The position numbers were made by a program, and so were the translations under genes. A stretch of DNA of 14,202 nt from Nitrosomonadales bacterium (GTDB taxonomy: Bacteria > Pseudomonadota > Gammaproteobacteria > Burkholderiales > Gallionellaceae): the NCBI GenBank assembly GCA_016218465.1, contig JACREA010000053.1, forward strand, positions 1 through 14,202, in the 5' to 3' direction. Of the stretch, positions 1 to 7,117 are shown in pieces. Positions within the stretch are counted from its first letter, which is position 1; each line of letters opens with the position of its first letter. The notes below the pieces were generated by a model, which was not told the origin of the DNA, ran no database searches, and was given only the letters and a program-made list of their open reading frames with translations.

Positions 1-546
1 CGGCAGGCGTTTTTCGGCAATTTCGAGCTGCGCCATGATCTTGATGCGCGAAATCAGCGATGCGTGGATCGCCTTCTTCGGCCTCACCACATCGCGCAGG
101 CTGCCGTCGATGCGGAAGCGCACCACCGAAATCTGCTCGAATGGTTCGATATGAATATCCGATGCGCCTTCGCGCAACGCCTGTGTCAATAGCGCATTGA
201 TCATGAGGATCACCGGCGCGTCGTCGGCAGATTCCAGCAAATCCTCAATCGCGGGCATGTCCTGCATCAGTTTTGCCAGGTCGAGATCGGATTCGTATTC
301 GTCGATGACCTGCGCCGCATCGCCGCCGGAACCGGCATAAGCTTTCGCGACCTCCGCTTCGAGGGCTTCGCGTGACATGGATATAAGCCTGATACGCCCG
401 AAACAGCGGCTCACTTCCGCGATCGCACCCGGAGTGGTCGCATCCGACACCCAGACTTCGACGGCGCTATCTCCGGCGCTATTACGCTGCGCCAACAGTC
501 CGAAATCGCGGGCAAATGCATAAGGTAGAAGACGGGCATCAATCAT
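1..546 (-). CDS. gspE: Type II secretion ATPase GspE, N-terminal part (cut by window edge)
   Basis: The reverse strand encodes 182 residues from an ATG at 546 to the window edge. GspE is the cytoplasmic hexameric ATPase that powers pseudopilus assembly in type II secretion. Residues about 5-60 (beginning RLLPYAFARDFGLL) match the GspE/MshE-type N-terminal domain. From about residue 75 the start of the T2SSE ATPase domain is visible, with the hallmark strings REGASDIHIEPFE, RFRIDG and AEKRLP. Walker A and B lie beyond the edge. An in-frame TAA at 568-570 fixes ATG 546 as the first available start. The ATG overlaps the TGA of a truncated PIN-toxin ORF (ATGA). The usual arginine or lysine after APVI is replaced by LM in VILMINALL, a small deviation. 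A PilB or MshE paralogue is possible, but the N-terminus fits GspE best. The following genes, perhaps gspF and others, would lie to the left. Confidence 0.9.
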   Translation of the reverse strand, partial: MIDARLLPYAFARDFGLLAQRNSAGDSAVEVWVSDATTPGAIAEVSRCFGRIRLISMSREALEAEVAKAYAGSGGDAAQVIDEYESDLDLAKLMQDMPAIEDLLESADDAPVILMINALLTQALREGASDIHIEPFEQISVVRFRIDGSLRDVVRPKKAIHASLISRIKIMAQLEIAEKRLP

Positions 547-680
547 GGCATCAATAAATTCAGGTTGTTACGCATAAACAGCGTGGATTCAGGCTGTTCA
601 TCCAGCCAGCGGATGACTTCATCAACCGGGCTTTTCTTGATGCACTCGGAAAGGGCGCAGGTATCCAGCAGCCAGCTCAT
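543..680 (-). pseudogene. VapC-type PIN-domain toxin, N-terminal remnant
   Basis: A 45-codon reading frame from ATG 680 to TGA 543-545 begins MSWLLDTCALSECIKKSP and continues to DEQPESTLF. That is the first beta strand and helix of a PIN-domain RNase of the VapC class. Asp6 and Glu13 correspond to the first acidic positions of the family. Full PIN toxins run about 130 residues. Here the homology stops at about residue 36, and eight or nine unrelated residues precede the stop, so the central and C-terminal acidic residues are absent and the protein cannot be an active nuclease. The fragment sits directly upstream of gspE with an ATGA overlap, and its own ATG overlaps the stop of a 25-codon ORF. 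That is the usual antitoxin-toxin spacing. I infer a deletion joined the remnant to the gsp locus. Confidence 0.7.
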
Positions 681-754
681 AGCGCAATTTTTTCTACCGC
701 TATCGCGGCGGCTGAAATTTTTTTTGCATCTTGCGGTTGCCAGGCAACACCCAT
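677..754 (-). pseudogene. 25-aa ORF, possible C-terminal relic of an antitoxin
   Basis: The reading frame MGVAWQPQDAKKISAAAIAV... ends in a TGA that overlaps the ATG of the PIN remnant by 4 nt. This is the coupling expected of an antitoxin-toxin pair. The frame stays open upstream without a better start, through DLAGIRDGVIIM, so ATG 754 is only one option. I do not recognise the family, and the length is too short for a DNA-binding antitoxin. It may be a decayed antitoxin tail or a chance ORF. Confidence 0.3.
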
Positions 755-803
755 AATGATCACCCCGTCTCTGATACCAGCCAAATCTTGCCAGGCGGAT
801 CCG

Positions 804-809
804 ATTATA
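804..809 (-). promoter_or_regulatory. Perfect -10 hexamer (TATAAT) facing the toxin-antitoxin relic and gspE
   Basis: The reverse strand reads TATAAT about 50 nt before the 25-aa ORF. No good -35 is seen at 16-18 bp (the best is a GTGCGT-like hexamer), so this is a suggestion only. If active it would transcribe the relic ORFs and then gspE, because no terminator is visible between them. Confidence 0.35.
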
Positions 810-850
810 GCGGCACATTCCAAAATACGCACATAGCCCAATAACACTGC

Positions 851-872
851 CGTAGGGTGCGCTTGCGCACCA
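851..872. repeat. REP palindrome, left flank of RAYT relic
   Basis: The core GGTGCGCTTGCGCACC (856-871) is a perfect 7-bp inverted repeat with a 2-nt centre, preceded by CGTAG. It matches, in opposite orientation, the palindrome at 1377-1397, and also the two at 6551-6612. Its place just beyond the 3' end of the transposase relic is where REPs normally flank RAYT genes. Confidence 0.75.
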
Positions 873-1020
873 GATCACTCTCCAAAACTCTTTCCATCAT
901 TTCGTCTCAACAACACCGCCCCAATCTTCCGGGTACACTCCTGCTTGCACATGGCGATGAAAGGTCGAATAGGGCCAATCGACCACCTTAGGGAGATGGA
1001 AATTCCTAAAATACCGTTAG

Positions 1021-1192
1021 CCACACCCCCCCCATCCCAGCCTTCCCCCGCTTGCGGGGGTAAGGAGTTGAAACCCCCTCCCGTGCACGCGCAGCGTGCG
1101 GGTGCATCGGTGTGCGCCTTCGCTCTGCGCAACACGCATAGCCCCCTCCCTTGCACGCGCAGCGTGCGGGGGAGGGTTGGGGAGGGGGTGTG
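1021..1192. mobile_element. GC-rich MITE-like palindromic element inserted in the RAYT relic
   Basis: The segment starts with CACACCCCCCCCATCCCAG and ends with its imperfect inverse (ending GGTTGGGGAGGGGGTGTG). The terminal inverted repeats are therefore about 27 bp and include CCCCCGC/GCGGGGG. Inside are two near-identical copies of a hairpin-forming unit. It encodes nothing recognisable. Its borders coincide closely with the points where RAYT homology stops (near 1211) and resumes (near 980). I saw no clear target-site duplication. Confidence 0.6.
1074..1170. repeat. Two 29-bp direct repeats, 68 bp apart, each with a GCACGCGCAGCGTGC hairpin
   Basis: Positions 1074-1102 and 1142-1170 are identical apart from one base (G1083 versus T1151). 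Each holds GCACGCGCAGCGTGC, a short inverted repeat, preceded by CCCCCTCCC. The high identity suggests a recent or conserved duplication within the MITE-like element. Confidence 0.8.
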
Positions 1193-1376
1193 TTTTGGCT
1201 GGTGTTGCATAATTTTCAAGCGCACTTTGCCGATCGCGTTGCGCAGAGATTCGCGGCAGCGCGGATCGGCCAGCAGAGCCTGGCGGCGGTGTGTGGTAAC
1301 GGTGAAAAAATAAGTGGCGCCGGGAATGTCGGCGCGTCGGTATTCTGGCATGTGGGCATTTTAGCTTGAAGCGCAT

Positions 1377-1397
1377 GGTGCGCAAGCGCGCCCTGCA
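1377..1397. repeat. REP palindrome, right flank of RAYT relic
   Basis: GGTGCGCAAGCGCGCCC followed by TGCA is the inverted counterpart of the repeat at 851-872, with one mismatch in the stem. It lies 26 bp upstream of the RAYT start codon. The inverted arrangement around the transposase relic is typical of REP/RAYT loci. Confidence 0.7.
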
Positions 1398-1583
1398 ATC
1401 CGGGTTGAATCGTCTGGATTCTGGCCTGCGCTATTTCCCGATTTCCGGGCTAAATTTTGCTGCTGGGCAAAATTTTGATTTAAATTTTAAGTTACTCATG
1501 GAACAAAATGATTTTCATGGGATATTTGAAGAATATTACCAATCCAAGGTTTATTGTTGGGTCATTGTTTGGTTAATGTATGG
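1398..1583. other. AT-rich noncoding stretch upstream of the giant lipoprotein gene
   Basis: No credible gene is present. The base composition falls from GC-rich to strongly AT-rich (1440-1560). It contains a perfect 9-bp inverted repeat (AAATTTTGC 1452-1460, GCAAAATTT 1467-1475, 6-nt loop), followed by a T/A-rich run that includes TTTAAATTTTAA. The short ORF across 1366-1587 has no recognisable domain and starts inside the REP. The hairpin may be an operator or a weak terminator. An AT-rich leader of this kind is also a plausible nucleoid-protein binding region. Confidence 0.5.
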
Positions 1584-1612
1584 TTGACAGAAAAAAAAAG
1601 GTGGGCGAGAAT
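1584..1612 (+). promoter_or_regulatory. Putative sigma-70 promoter for the giant lipoprotein gene
   Basis: A perfect -35 (TTGACA, 1584-1589) is followed after 17 bp by a weak -10 (GAGAAT, 1607-1612; four of six consensus positions). The spacer contains nine consecutive A residues. The start codon lies about 65 nt downstream, leaving a short leader with a GAGGG ribosome-binding site at 1665-1669. Confidence 0.5.
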
Positions 1613-1676
1613 CAGGTCGATTAAAAGTTTTTTGCATGTTTTCGTATCGAACTGAAATTTTTCTGAGGGTATAGTC

Positions 1677-4600
1677 ATGAAACGGAGTCAGAAGGAAACA
1701 AATAGCTTTTTGCCGGTTTTTCTCTCTATGGTACTGGTTTTATTGCTAGCCGCTTGTGGAGGAGGAGGGGGAGGGTCGACTCCCGCTTCCGCATCCTGTT
1801 CAGACGGGATAATGAATCAAGACGAGACCGGCATTGATACTGGTGGAGTTTGTGGTGGTGGCGCCTCACCGACGACGACCATCTCCGGCAAAGTGACTCT
1901 CTCGAGCGCCGTGACCGGGAAACCGGTCATGATGGCTGCGATGCTCAATAAAGCCAGGTTGCAGCAGGCTGGAAAAGGGAAGAAGCCAGCCGCAAACCAG
2001 GGCTCAAACCTTCTGAAAGCATTATCGGCAACAACCCTCGGTGCTACAGCTTTAAATTCTGCAACAATCGAACTTTACGATGCTGATAAACCGGAATGGC
2101 TCTCCCCAGTCGCTGTTGCGTTATCTGACGGCACCGGTACTTATACACTCGACGCACTCATTAATGGGGCTTCAAATTTACAGGCGGACGGCATTACTCC
2201 AGGGTATACAGACGGCGATCCCATTCCGACCGGAAACTATACAGTCATAGCCAGCAAGTATGACTCCGGCTACGGCAAGCTGTTTGTTGCCGTTCAGGCG
2301 ATAGTCAAGAAATTTTCCGGAGCGGCTACAGGCAATGACCTCGAGGCTCAGGACAGCAATGCGATCCCGTCAGTGATTTCCATGCTCGGCCTTTCAAAGA
2401 ATGCCGACGGCACCTTCGGCAGCTCGACCACCCCCGTTCCCGTGAACGCCAATATCCAGGTCACCTTCAGCATGGCGATGGCCCGTGTAAGCGTGGTGGA
2501 CGGAATGACAATAGCCGCATCTGACGGGACAGTTGTAAGCGGCAAATGGAAGGTAGCTCCAGACCTCAGCGCCGTGACCTTCTACCCTACCAGCGATCTG
2601 ACCCCCAACACCGTTTACACCATCACGGTGGGCGGCGGCAAGTCATTAAAGACCGCTAAAAACGTTTACGGCAAAGCGATAGCAGCCGATGTGAAGGGCA
2701 CCTTCAAGTCTTCGGCAAAAGACCTCACCCCGCCAAGCGTTATCAGGAACAGCCCGACTACCGCATTCGTAAACAGTATGCCGATCACGACTCCGATCCG
2801 GATTGGTGCGGACGAAGAGATCGATATCACTTCGTTTGTTATAACCTCATCCCCGAGCATAGGTGATAAGCCGGCCATCAAGTACGTTGGCTTGAGCGCG
2901 GCTGCGGCGGATGTTAATTACCCGTATATTTACGAGATCGTTCCATCTTCCACGCTGCAATTGGCTACGCCGTATACCGTCGGCGTGAGCGGCGGTCTGG
3001 ACATGGCCGGAAACGCGATGGTGGGATCCACCGCGATCAACTTCACTACTGAAACGACTTCTGCCGGCGTTACAGGCACAACCACGACCGAGATCAACGC
3101 TCAGTTGGGGGCCAAGGACGTGCTGGGTAAATGGGTCAGTGCCATGAACGCAAGGAATTCGGCATTGCTTTCAACCTATATGAGCGGAGGTTTCTTCTGG
3201 ATAAATGACACCACCGCCCACGGCATGCAAAGTGAAGACCTGAACAAGGACGGGCGATTGAGCCTGAACGAGTTCACCTTCATGCTGGACAACTGGTTCA
3301 AGGACCTCGACCGGTGCGGCTCCACGGTGACCGGCGATGTGGACACTGCAAATACAAATGTACCCGGCGGCATCGCTGTAAACGGCGCTACCGCAACCAT
3401 CGCCTTTAACCTCACGGCTACGCCGACCAACACGACCGATCCTACTTGCGCCGATAGCGGACCCAAGAGTGCGTTGTATGCAGTGATGGAAAATATCAAC
3501 CAGACATGGCTGATGACGCGCGGATCGGAAATCTGGCTGACGACATACCCGGCTGCACTGACCCCGATAGACCTGCTCTCTCCGGCTAACGGCAACCAGT
3601 TCGCCGACCCGTCACTCACGCCGGGCACGCCGCTCATCCCTGAATTCAAGTGGACGGCAGTCGATGTGGTGGCAGGTACCCCGGCATCCACCTATCTGGT
3701 AGTGCTGATCGACAACAATTCAAGGCAGTTGCAGCGCGGCTGGGCAGCGCTGGTGGACGGAAGCGCCACTGCCGCAGGCACCCCGATGGCGGTAAAGTTC
3801 AATGGCACGCCAGGGGATTACGGCACCATGTCTGTCCTGTGCCTGAGTCAGGATCAAATGGTGTGTCCGGGTGGGAACAACAACCCGCTGGGGTTCCAAA
3901 AGATGATCTCCGAGATCAAATCCGGGGGCAGTTATTCCTGGGCGGTGATCGGCTTCAAGACCAAGACTATTGCGGACTTCAAGAACCTTAATTTTGATCC
4001 GGCCGCGTATTTGGTCGCATCCAGCGCAAGCAACGGCTTCACCGTTAACGGTGTCTGGAAGGCGTTGACGATCTCGGTCGTTGGCTCGCCGAGTGGTACG
4101 TCCTATACCTACTCCGACAACGCCGGCGGATACAATGTCGGCGCTGATAACAGTGTCACGCTGACGGTCGTTTCGCCCAATTCGACAGCAGTGACCGGCG
4201 GTGCTTACGTAAACGGCTACACCTCGACGAACTACCCGCTGAATTTTGCCGTGGTAAACGGGGTCAACACGGCCACCGCTACCATAGCCCTGTCCAACAA
4301 GCGGAACTGGGTGGATGTAGGCGACGGCAGCGGCACCGGCATAGGTGTGAGCTTTGGCATATTTACGACCGGTGGAACGATGCCCAAGATAGGAGGCTCG
4401 GCCGGTCTAGCAGTCACTGCCAAAACGTGTACTGGCGGTGTGGCGACCCTCGGAACTCAGGATGCATGGGGGTCTTACACTACCGCCGATACCTGCACGG
4501 TCAGCGTATCAGGAAGTTTGGATCTGTCGATTACCGGCACGTTATATATCAATGTCGGGAACAACAACGGCCTCGGTAATTACAACAATCAGATCACGCT

Positions 4601-6449
4601 GGCCCCTGGTGCAACCAGCTTCAGCGTAGTTGATATCCCTGTCTATAAAGGGCAAAACTGGGTCTCGATAAGCAACTGGAACAATACGACGTCCGAAAAC
4701 AATTGGAACGGCTTTAATGTGGATACCCAGGCGGGAAGCACCTATGTCCAGCCGATTACCGCGACAGTTACCGGCCTCACTGCGACTTCCACGGACTTCT
4801 GGCAGTCTTCATGGGATGCCGGTGCGGCAGCCAGCGTGACGCTCAACGTCACGATGCCTTCCAACAACGGAATGGGTAATAATGGTATCTGTGATCAAAA
4901 CTGGATGAATTGTCAGCCATTAACGATTACGGGTACGGCCCTGAATGCCATCACGGTAACCCTCAATAATGGCTGGAATTACATCAGCCTTAGCGATGGC
5001 GCCAACAACTGGTACACGGTCAATATCTACACCACGGGCGGTACTGTTTACACGCCGCCCAATGTCGTGACCAGCGTCACAGGCGGGGTGGCTACCGGGA
5101 CTCCGGCAGCGGGGGGCGGATACTTCCAGTATGACGCGGGTTCTTCATGTACCGTAACCGTCAACGGCACGACCACCAGTGCTTTGCCTATGAATGTGTA
5201 CATGAATTACTATAACAGTACAACATTCGCGTCGGTTTCCGAGTGGCAGTCCGTAACACCGACAGGACTCGTTTCACCTTACAGCTACTCATTCACCCAG
5301 AATGTCTACACCGGCATTAACGCCAACTCCATAGACATCTACGATGGAAACTGGAGCTGGCAGGGTGTGCAGGTCAGTACAACCTGCGCGACCGGTCCGG
5401 TGGTGTTTGGTGTTAACCTCCAAACTGCCACCCCCGCTGGCGTTACTGACGGCACCAGCGCTCTCACGGCAGACGCGTATGGAACCTATAACACCACGGT
5501 TTCGACTGTGACCGTAAACGGTACGGCAAAAACTGGCAGTACCATTACTGCCTACGTTTCCGGGCTGTATTACGGTACTGTTACGACAACGGCGAGTGCT
5601 GGAACATACTCCATAAACCTTCCGATCTACACCGGATATAACTACATATCCCTGACCGACGGGAGCAACTGGTCCTATCTGAATGTAAGCACGACCGGTG
5701 GGACAGCCTATACGCCGCCAATCAATGCAGTAACCGTGAGCGGGTCTACGCTGTCGTCGGGAGGCGGGGTATCCGATACATGGAGTTCCTGGAACACCAA
5801 TCTGGGTATCGTAGATATCGGCGGTTCAGCCTCGGTCAACGGCACAGGCACTTATTACCTGTCGGGCAGCTACACCTCTACCTCCGGAAGCCTGACTATC
5901 TCCGGCGGGGCATTCTCGCTAACCGGTGTGGTTCTGGACTATGGCTACAATTACATCACGCTGTATGATGCCAACTGGAATTCATACTCGCTGACGATTT
6001 ACACGACAGGCGGTACAAATGCTCCGGTCAAGGTGGTCGCGATAACAAGTCCGTTGCAAAGTGCAACAGCGAGCGGTGCGGTTGTAGTGACGGGCACGAT
6101 TGACACTGCCTTTGCGCCGGTATACGTCTACGCTTACACATATGACTATACAACCGGTTTATCGACTTACTACTCGAACCAGGCGGCCGATCAGGCAGCC
6201 GGGTATCAACCTCTCACGTATAGCGCTGGTACATTCTCGTTCAGTGCATCGGTTACAGCTGGTGATACAACTGTCATCGAGACCTATGCGTATGATGCAA
6301 ACTGGTTAGGCCACGGTCATGGTATCTATGTGAATAATCCCGCCGGTTATACGGATTACTTCTATAAACCGGGCAGCAAGGCTTCTGCCGGGAGTGCCAA
6401 GGCCAAGGCGCATCGGACGGAATTCGTCAAGAGGATGAAGAAGCACTAA
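1677..6449 (+). CDS. Giant (1590 aa) Ig-repeat lipoprotein with EF-hand loop
   Basis: ATG 1677 follows GAGGG by 7 nt. The N-terminus has a basic end, a hydrophobic core and lipobox LAAC with Cys27 and Gly at +2, so an outer-membrane lipoprotein is predicted. A hexaglycine linker leads to a CSDGIMNQDETG...C segment (41-59) that resembles the C-DG-NG-ET-DCGG-C motif of extracellular proteins, with the middle Cys replaced by Thr55. Residues about 240-345 and 352-458 look like Big_5 Ig-like domains. About 480-620 may be NTF2-like and contains a canonical EF-hand loop, DLNKDGRLSLNE (521-532). About 625-770 resembles a fibronectin-III-like domain. From about 800 to 1450 come some six degenerate repeats of 102-117 residues. 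A last beta-rich domain ends in a basic tail (KAKAHRTEFVKRMKKH). No LPXTG, PEP-CTERM or autotransporter barrel is visible. The gene appears monocistronic. Adhesin, matrix or surface-layer function is inferred only. Confidence 0.85.
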   Translation: MKRSQKETNSFLPVFLSMVLVLLLAACGGGGGGSTPASASCSDGIMNQDETGIDTGGVCGGGASPTTTISGKVTLSSAVTGKPVMMAAMLNKARLQQAGKGKKPAANQGSNLLKALSATTLGATALNSATIELYDADKPEWLSPVAVALSDGTGTYTLDALINGASNLQADGITPGYTDGDPIPTGNYTVIASKYDSGYGKLFVAVQAIVKKFSGAATGNDLEAQDSNAIPSVISMLGLSKNADGTFGSSTTPVPVNANIQVTFSMAMARVSVVDGMTIAASDGTVVSGKWKVAPDLSAVTFYPTSDLTPNTVYTITVGGGKSLKTAKNVYGKAIAADVKGTFKSSAKDLTPPSVIRNSPTTAFVNSMPITTPIRIGADEEIDITSFVITSSPSIGDKPAIKYVGLSAAAADVNYPYIYEIVPSSTLQLATPYTVGVSGGLDMAGNAMVGSTAINFTTETTSAGVTGTTTTEINAQLGAKDVLGKWVSAMNARNSALLSTYMSGGFFWINDTTAHGMQSEDLNKDGRLSLNEFTFMLDNWFKDLDRCGSTVTGDVDTANTNVPGGIAVNGATATIAFNLTATPTNTTDPTCADSGPKSALYAVMENINQTWLMTRGSEIWLTTYPAALTPIDLLSPANGNQFADPSLTPGTPLIPEFKWTAVDVVAGTPASTYLVVLIDNNSRQLQRGWAALVDGSATAAGTPMAVKFNGTPGDYGTMSVLCLSQDQMVCPGGNNNPLGFQKMISEIKSGGSYSWAVIGFKTKTIADFKNLNFDPAAYLVASSASNGFTVNGVWKALTISVVGSPSGTSYTYSDNAGGYNVGADNSVTLTVVSPNSTAVTGGAYVNGYTSTNYPLNFAVVNGVNTATATIALSNKRNWVDVGDGSGTGIGVSFGIFTTGGTMPKIGGSAGLAVTAKTCTGGVATLGTQDAWGSYTTADTCTVSVSGSLDLSITGTLYINVGNNNGLGNYNNQITLAPGATSFSVVDIPVYKGQNWVSISNWNNTTSENNWNGFNVDTQAGSTYVQPITATVTGLTATSTDFWQSSWDAGAAASVTLNVTMPSNNGMGNNGICDQNWMNCQPLTITGTALNAITVTLNNGWNYISLSDGANNWYTVNIYTTGGTVYTPPNVVTSVTGGVATGTPAAGGGYFQYDAGSSCTVTVNGTTTSALPMNVYMNYYNSTTFASVSEWQSVTPTGLVSPYSYSFTQNVYTGINANSIDIYDGNWSWQGVQVSTTCATGPVVFGVNLQTATPAGVTDGTSALTADAYGTYNTTVSTVTVNGTAKTGSTITAYVSGLYYGTVTTTASAGTYSINLPIYTGYNYISLTDGSNWSYLNVSTTGGTAYTPPINAVTVSGSTLSSGGGVSDTWSSWNTNLGIVDIGGSASVNGTGTYYLSGSYTSTSGSLTISGGAFSLTGVVLDYGYNYITLYDANWNSYSLTIYTTGGTNAPVKVVAITSPLQSATASGAVVVTGTIDTAFAPVYVYAYTYDYTTGLSTYYSNQAADQAAGYQPLTYSAGTFSFSASVTAGDTTVIETYAYDANWLGHGHGIYVNNPAGYTDYFYKPGSKASAGSAKAKAHRTEFVKRMKKH
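4160..6030 (+). repeat. Six degenerate Ig-like repeats in the giant lipoprotein
   Basis: The strings NWVDVGDG, NWVSISNWN, NYISLSDGAN, SIDIYDGNW, NYISLTDGSN and NYITLYDANW recur at about residues 875, 992, 1099, 1215, 1320 and 1422. Several are followed by TTGGT and then YTPP. The spacing is 102-117 residues. Strong Asn, Thr, Ser, Tyr and Gly bias is seen throughout. At DNA level the units have diverged, so this is an old duplication series. Confidence 0.75.
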
Positions 6450-6476
6450 GCATGTTGTTTTAAAGCATGGCTGAAG

Positions 6477-6507
6477 AAGGGGTGGGGTTTTCCTCACCCC
6501 TTTTTTT
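6477..6507 (+). terminator. Rho-independent terminator of the giant lipoprotein gene
   Basis: The stem AAGGGGTG (6477-6484) pairs with CACCCCTT (6495-6502) around a 10-nt loop and runs into seven T residues (6501-6507). It lies 27 nt after the stop codon. Confidence 0.9.
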
Positions 6508-6550
6508 GTCTTTAAAATGGGTTGTTCCATTTCGCAATAAAAAGCGGAAT

Positions 6551-6612
6551 ATGCAGGGCGCGTTCCACGCACCATCGTTGTATCAAAGGCGGTGCGTAAA
6601 CGCACCCTGCAT
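6551..6612. repeat. Inverted REP pair (BIME-like)
   Basis: Two REP-type palindromes, 6552-6573 and 6591-6611, face each other across 17 bp and are bounded by ATGCAGGG and CCCTGCAT. The right copy contains GGTGCGTAAACGCACC, a perfect inverted repeat. The left copy is the same unit with mismatches (GGCGCGTTCCACGCACC). Both belong to the family that flanks the RAYT relic at 851-1397. They are noncoding and lie between a terminator and the antitoxin gene. Confidence 0.75.
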
Positions 6613-6709
6613 AATAAAATACCAGTGGCGACAATAGGTGTTGCCAGATGATTTCTTCAATCCGAAGCGCTACTATGTGCGCATTCAAATTGATCTCAAA
6701 GGTGACATC

Positions 6710-6967
6710 ATGGCGACTATGAGTATTCGAGGGCTGGACGATAAGGCGCTGACCCGGCTCAAGAATCAGGCAGCGCAAGAGGGTAGCAGCCTCAATAGCC
6801 TGGTTTTGCGCCTATTGCAGGACACTGGCACTCCGGTTCAGTTGAACGCATTAAAAAAGTTTGATGATCTCGATACCCTGGCGGGTACCTGGAGCACGAA
6901 AGACGCGCAAGCCTTTGAGCGCAACACTGCTGCTTTTGCCGAGGTTGACGCGGCGCTGTGGAAATAA
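6710..6967 (+). CDS. FitA/VapB-like ribbon-helix-helix antitoxin
   Basis: The 85-residue product starts MATMSIRGLDDKALTRLKNQ. A short beta strand (MSIRGL) is followed by two helices with the typical EGSSLNSLVLRLLQ segment, as in FitA/VapB-type ribbon-helix-helix antitoxins. These bind the operon promoter as dimers and neutralise a PIN RNase with the C-terminal tail. The chosen ATG 6710 has AAAGGTGA 5 nt upstream. The reading frame extends back to 6638, but those codons lack family character. The tail (residues about 45-85) is intact, with WSTKDAQAFERN. Three bases after its stop begins only a scrap of the PIN toxin, so this looks like an orphan antitoxin. It could still act as a repressor or as an anti-toxin against a related PIN protein. 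Confidence 0.75.
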   Translation: MATMSIRGLDDKALTRLKNQAAQEGSSLNSLVLRLLQDTGTPVQLNALKKFDDLDTLAGTWSTKDAQAFERNTAAFAEVDAALWK

Positions 6968-6970
6968 GCG

Positions 6971-7099
6971 ATGCGTCCCATTACCCCGCGCGTAAAGGTT
7001 GTTTCCGGCACGACCGCCACAGCAGATCTGTATGCGCTGGTCTATGCCGCACTGCGCCGCAAAGGACAGCCCATTCCCCCTAATTCCAATTCCAGTTAG
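6971..7099 (+). pseudogene. PIN-domain toxin scrap downstream of the antitoxin
   Basis: A 42-codon frame starts 3 nt after the antitoxin stop, where the toxin gene belongs. Its middle, ATADLYALVYAALRRKGQPIPPN, matches the later part of a FitB/VapC PIN domain: the alpha-helical segment just before the conserved D-WIAA motif. After PIPPN the sequence runs into NSNSS and a stop, so the catalytic aspartate is lost. The N-terminal half, including the first acidic residue, is also missing. I judge it a non-functional remnant left by an internal deletion and 3' truncation. The nearby repeat at 7118-7144 could mark the end of the deletion. Confidence 0.65.
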
Positions 7100-7117
7100 A
7101 AATGCCGATAATCAAAT

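Larger units (their letters stand above)
897..1351 (-). pseudogene. REP-associated tyrosine transposase (RAYT, Y1_Tnp family), internally deleted
   Basis: Translation from ATG 1351 gives MPEYRRADIPGATYFFTVTT followed by HRRQALLADPRCRESLRNAIGKVR. This is the characteristic N-terminus of RAYT proteins (IS200/IS605-like single-strand transposases that act on REP hairpins). Homology stops near 1211. The C-terminal end reappears in another frame near 980-897 as DWPYSTFHRHVQAG, VYPEDWGG and a TGA at 897-899. The middle of the protein, where the HUH motif and catalytic tyrosine lie, is missing and replaced by a GC-rich palindromic element (1021-1192). The frame that stays open through this element down to 875 is therefore a chimera and not a real protein. 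Intact family members are about 150-230 residues. The inverted REPs at 851-872 and 1377-1397 bracket the relic, so it was once a self-contained REP/RAYT unit. Confidence 0.8.

Noticed and set aside
1074..1170. CRISPR-like repeat-spacer array
   Set aside because: There are only two repeat copies, each with an internal hairpin, embedded in a palindromic element. No further units and no cas genes are present.
945..1313. Plus-strand and other minus-strand ORFs across the RAYT relic
   Set aside because: They are Pro/Arg/Cys-rich translations of the GC-rich repeat with no homology.
875..1351. 158-codon minus-strand ORF taken as one transposase gene
   Set aside because: Only the first 47 or so codons match RAYT. 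The rest translates the palindromic element and the C-terminal coding region in the wrong frame.
1366..1587. 73-codon plus-strand ORF upstream of the giant gene
   Set aside because: It starts inside the REP, has no ribosome-binding site and no recognisable motif, and runs into the predicted promoter.
1590..1676. Riboswitch (for example GEMM) in the leader of the giant lipoprotein gene
   Set aside because: The leader is only about 65 nt, AT-rich, and shows none of the conserved motifs I know.
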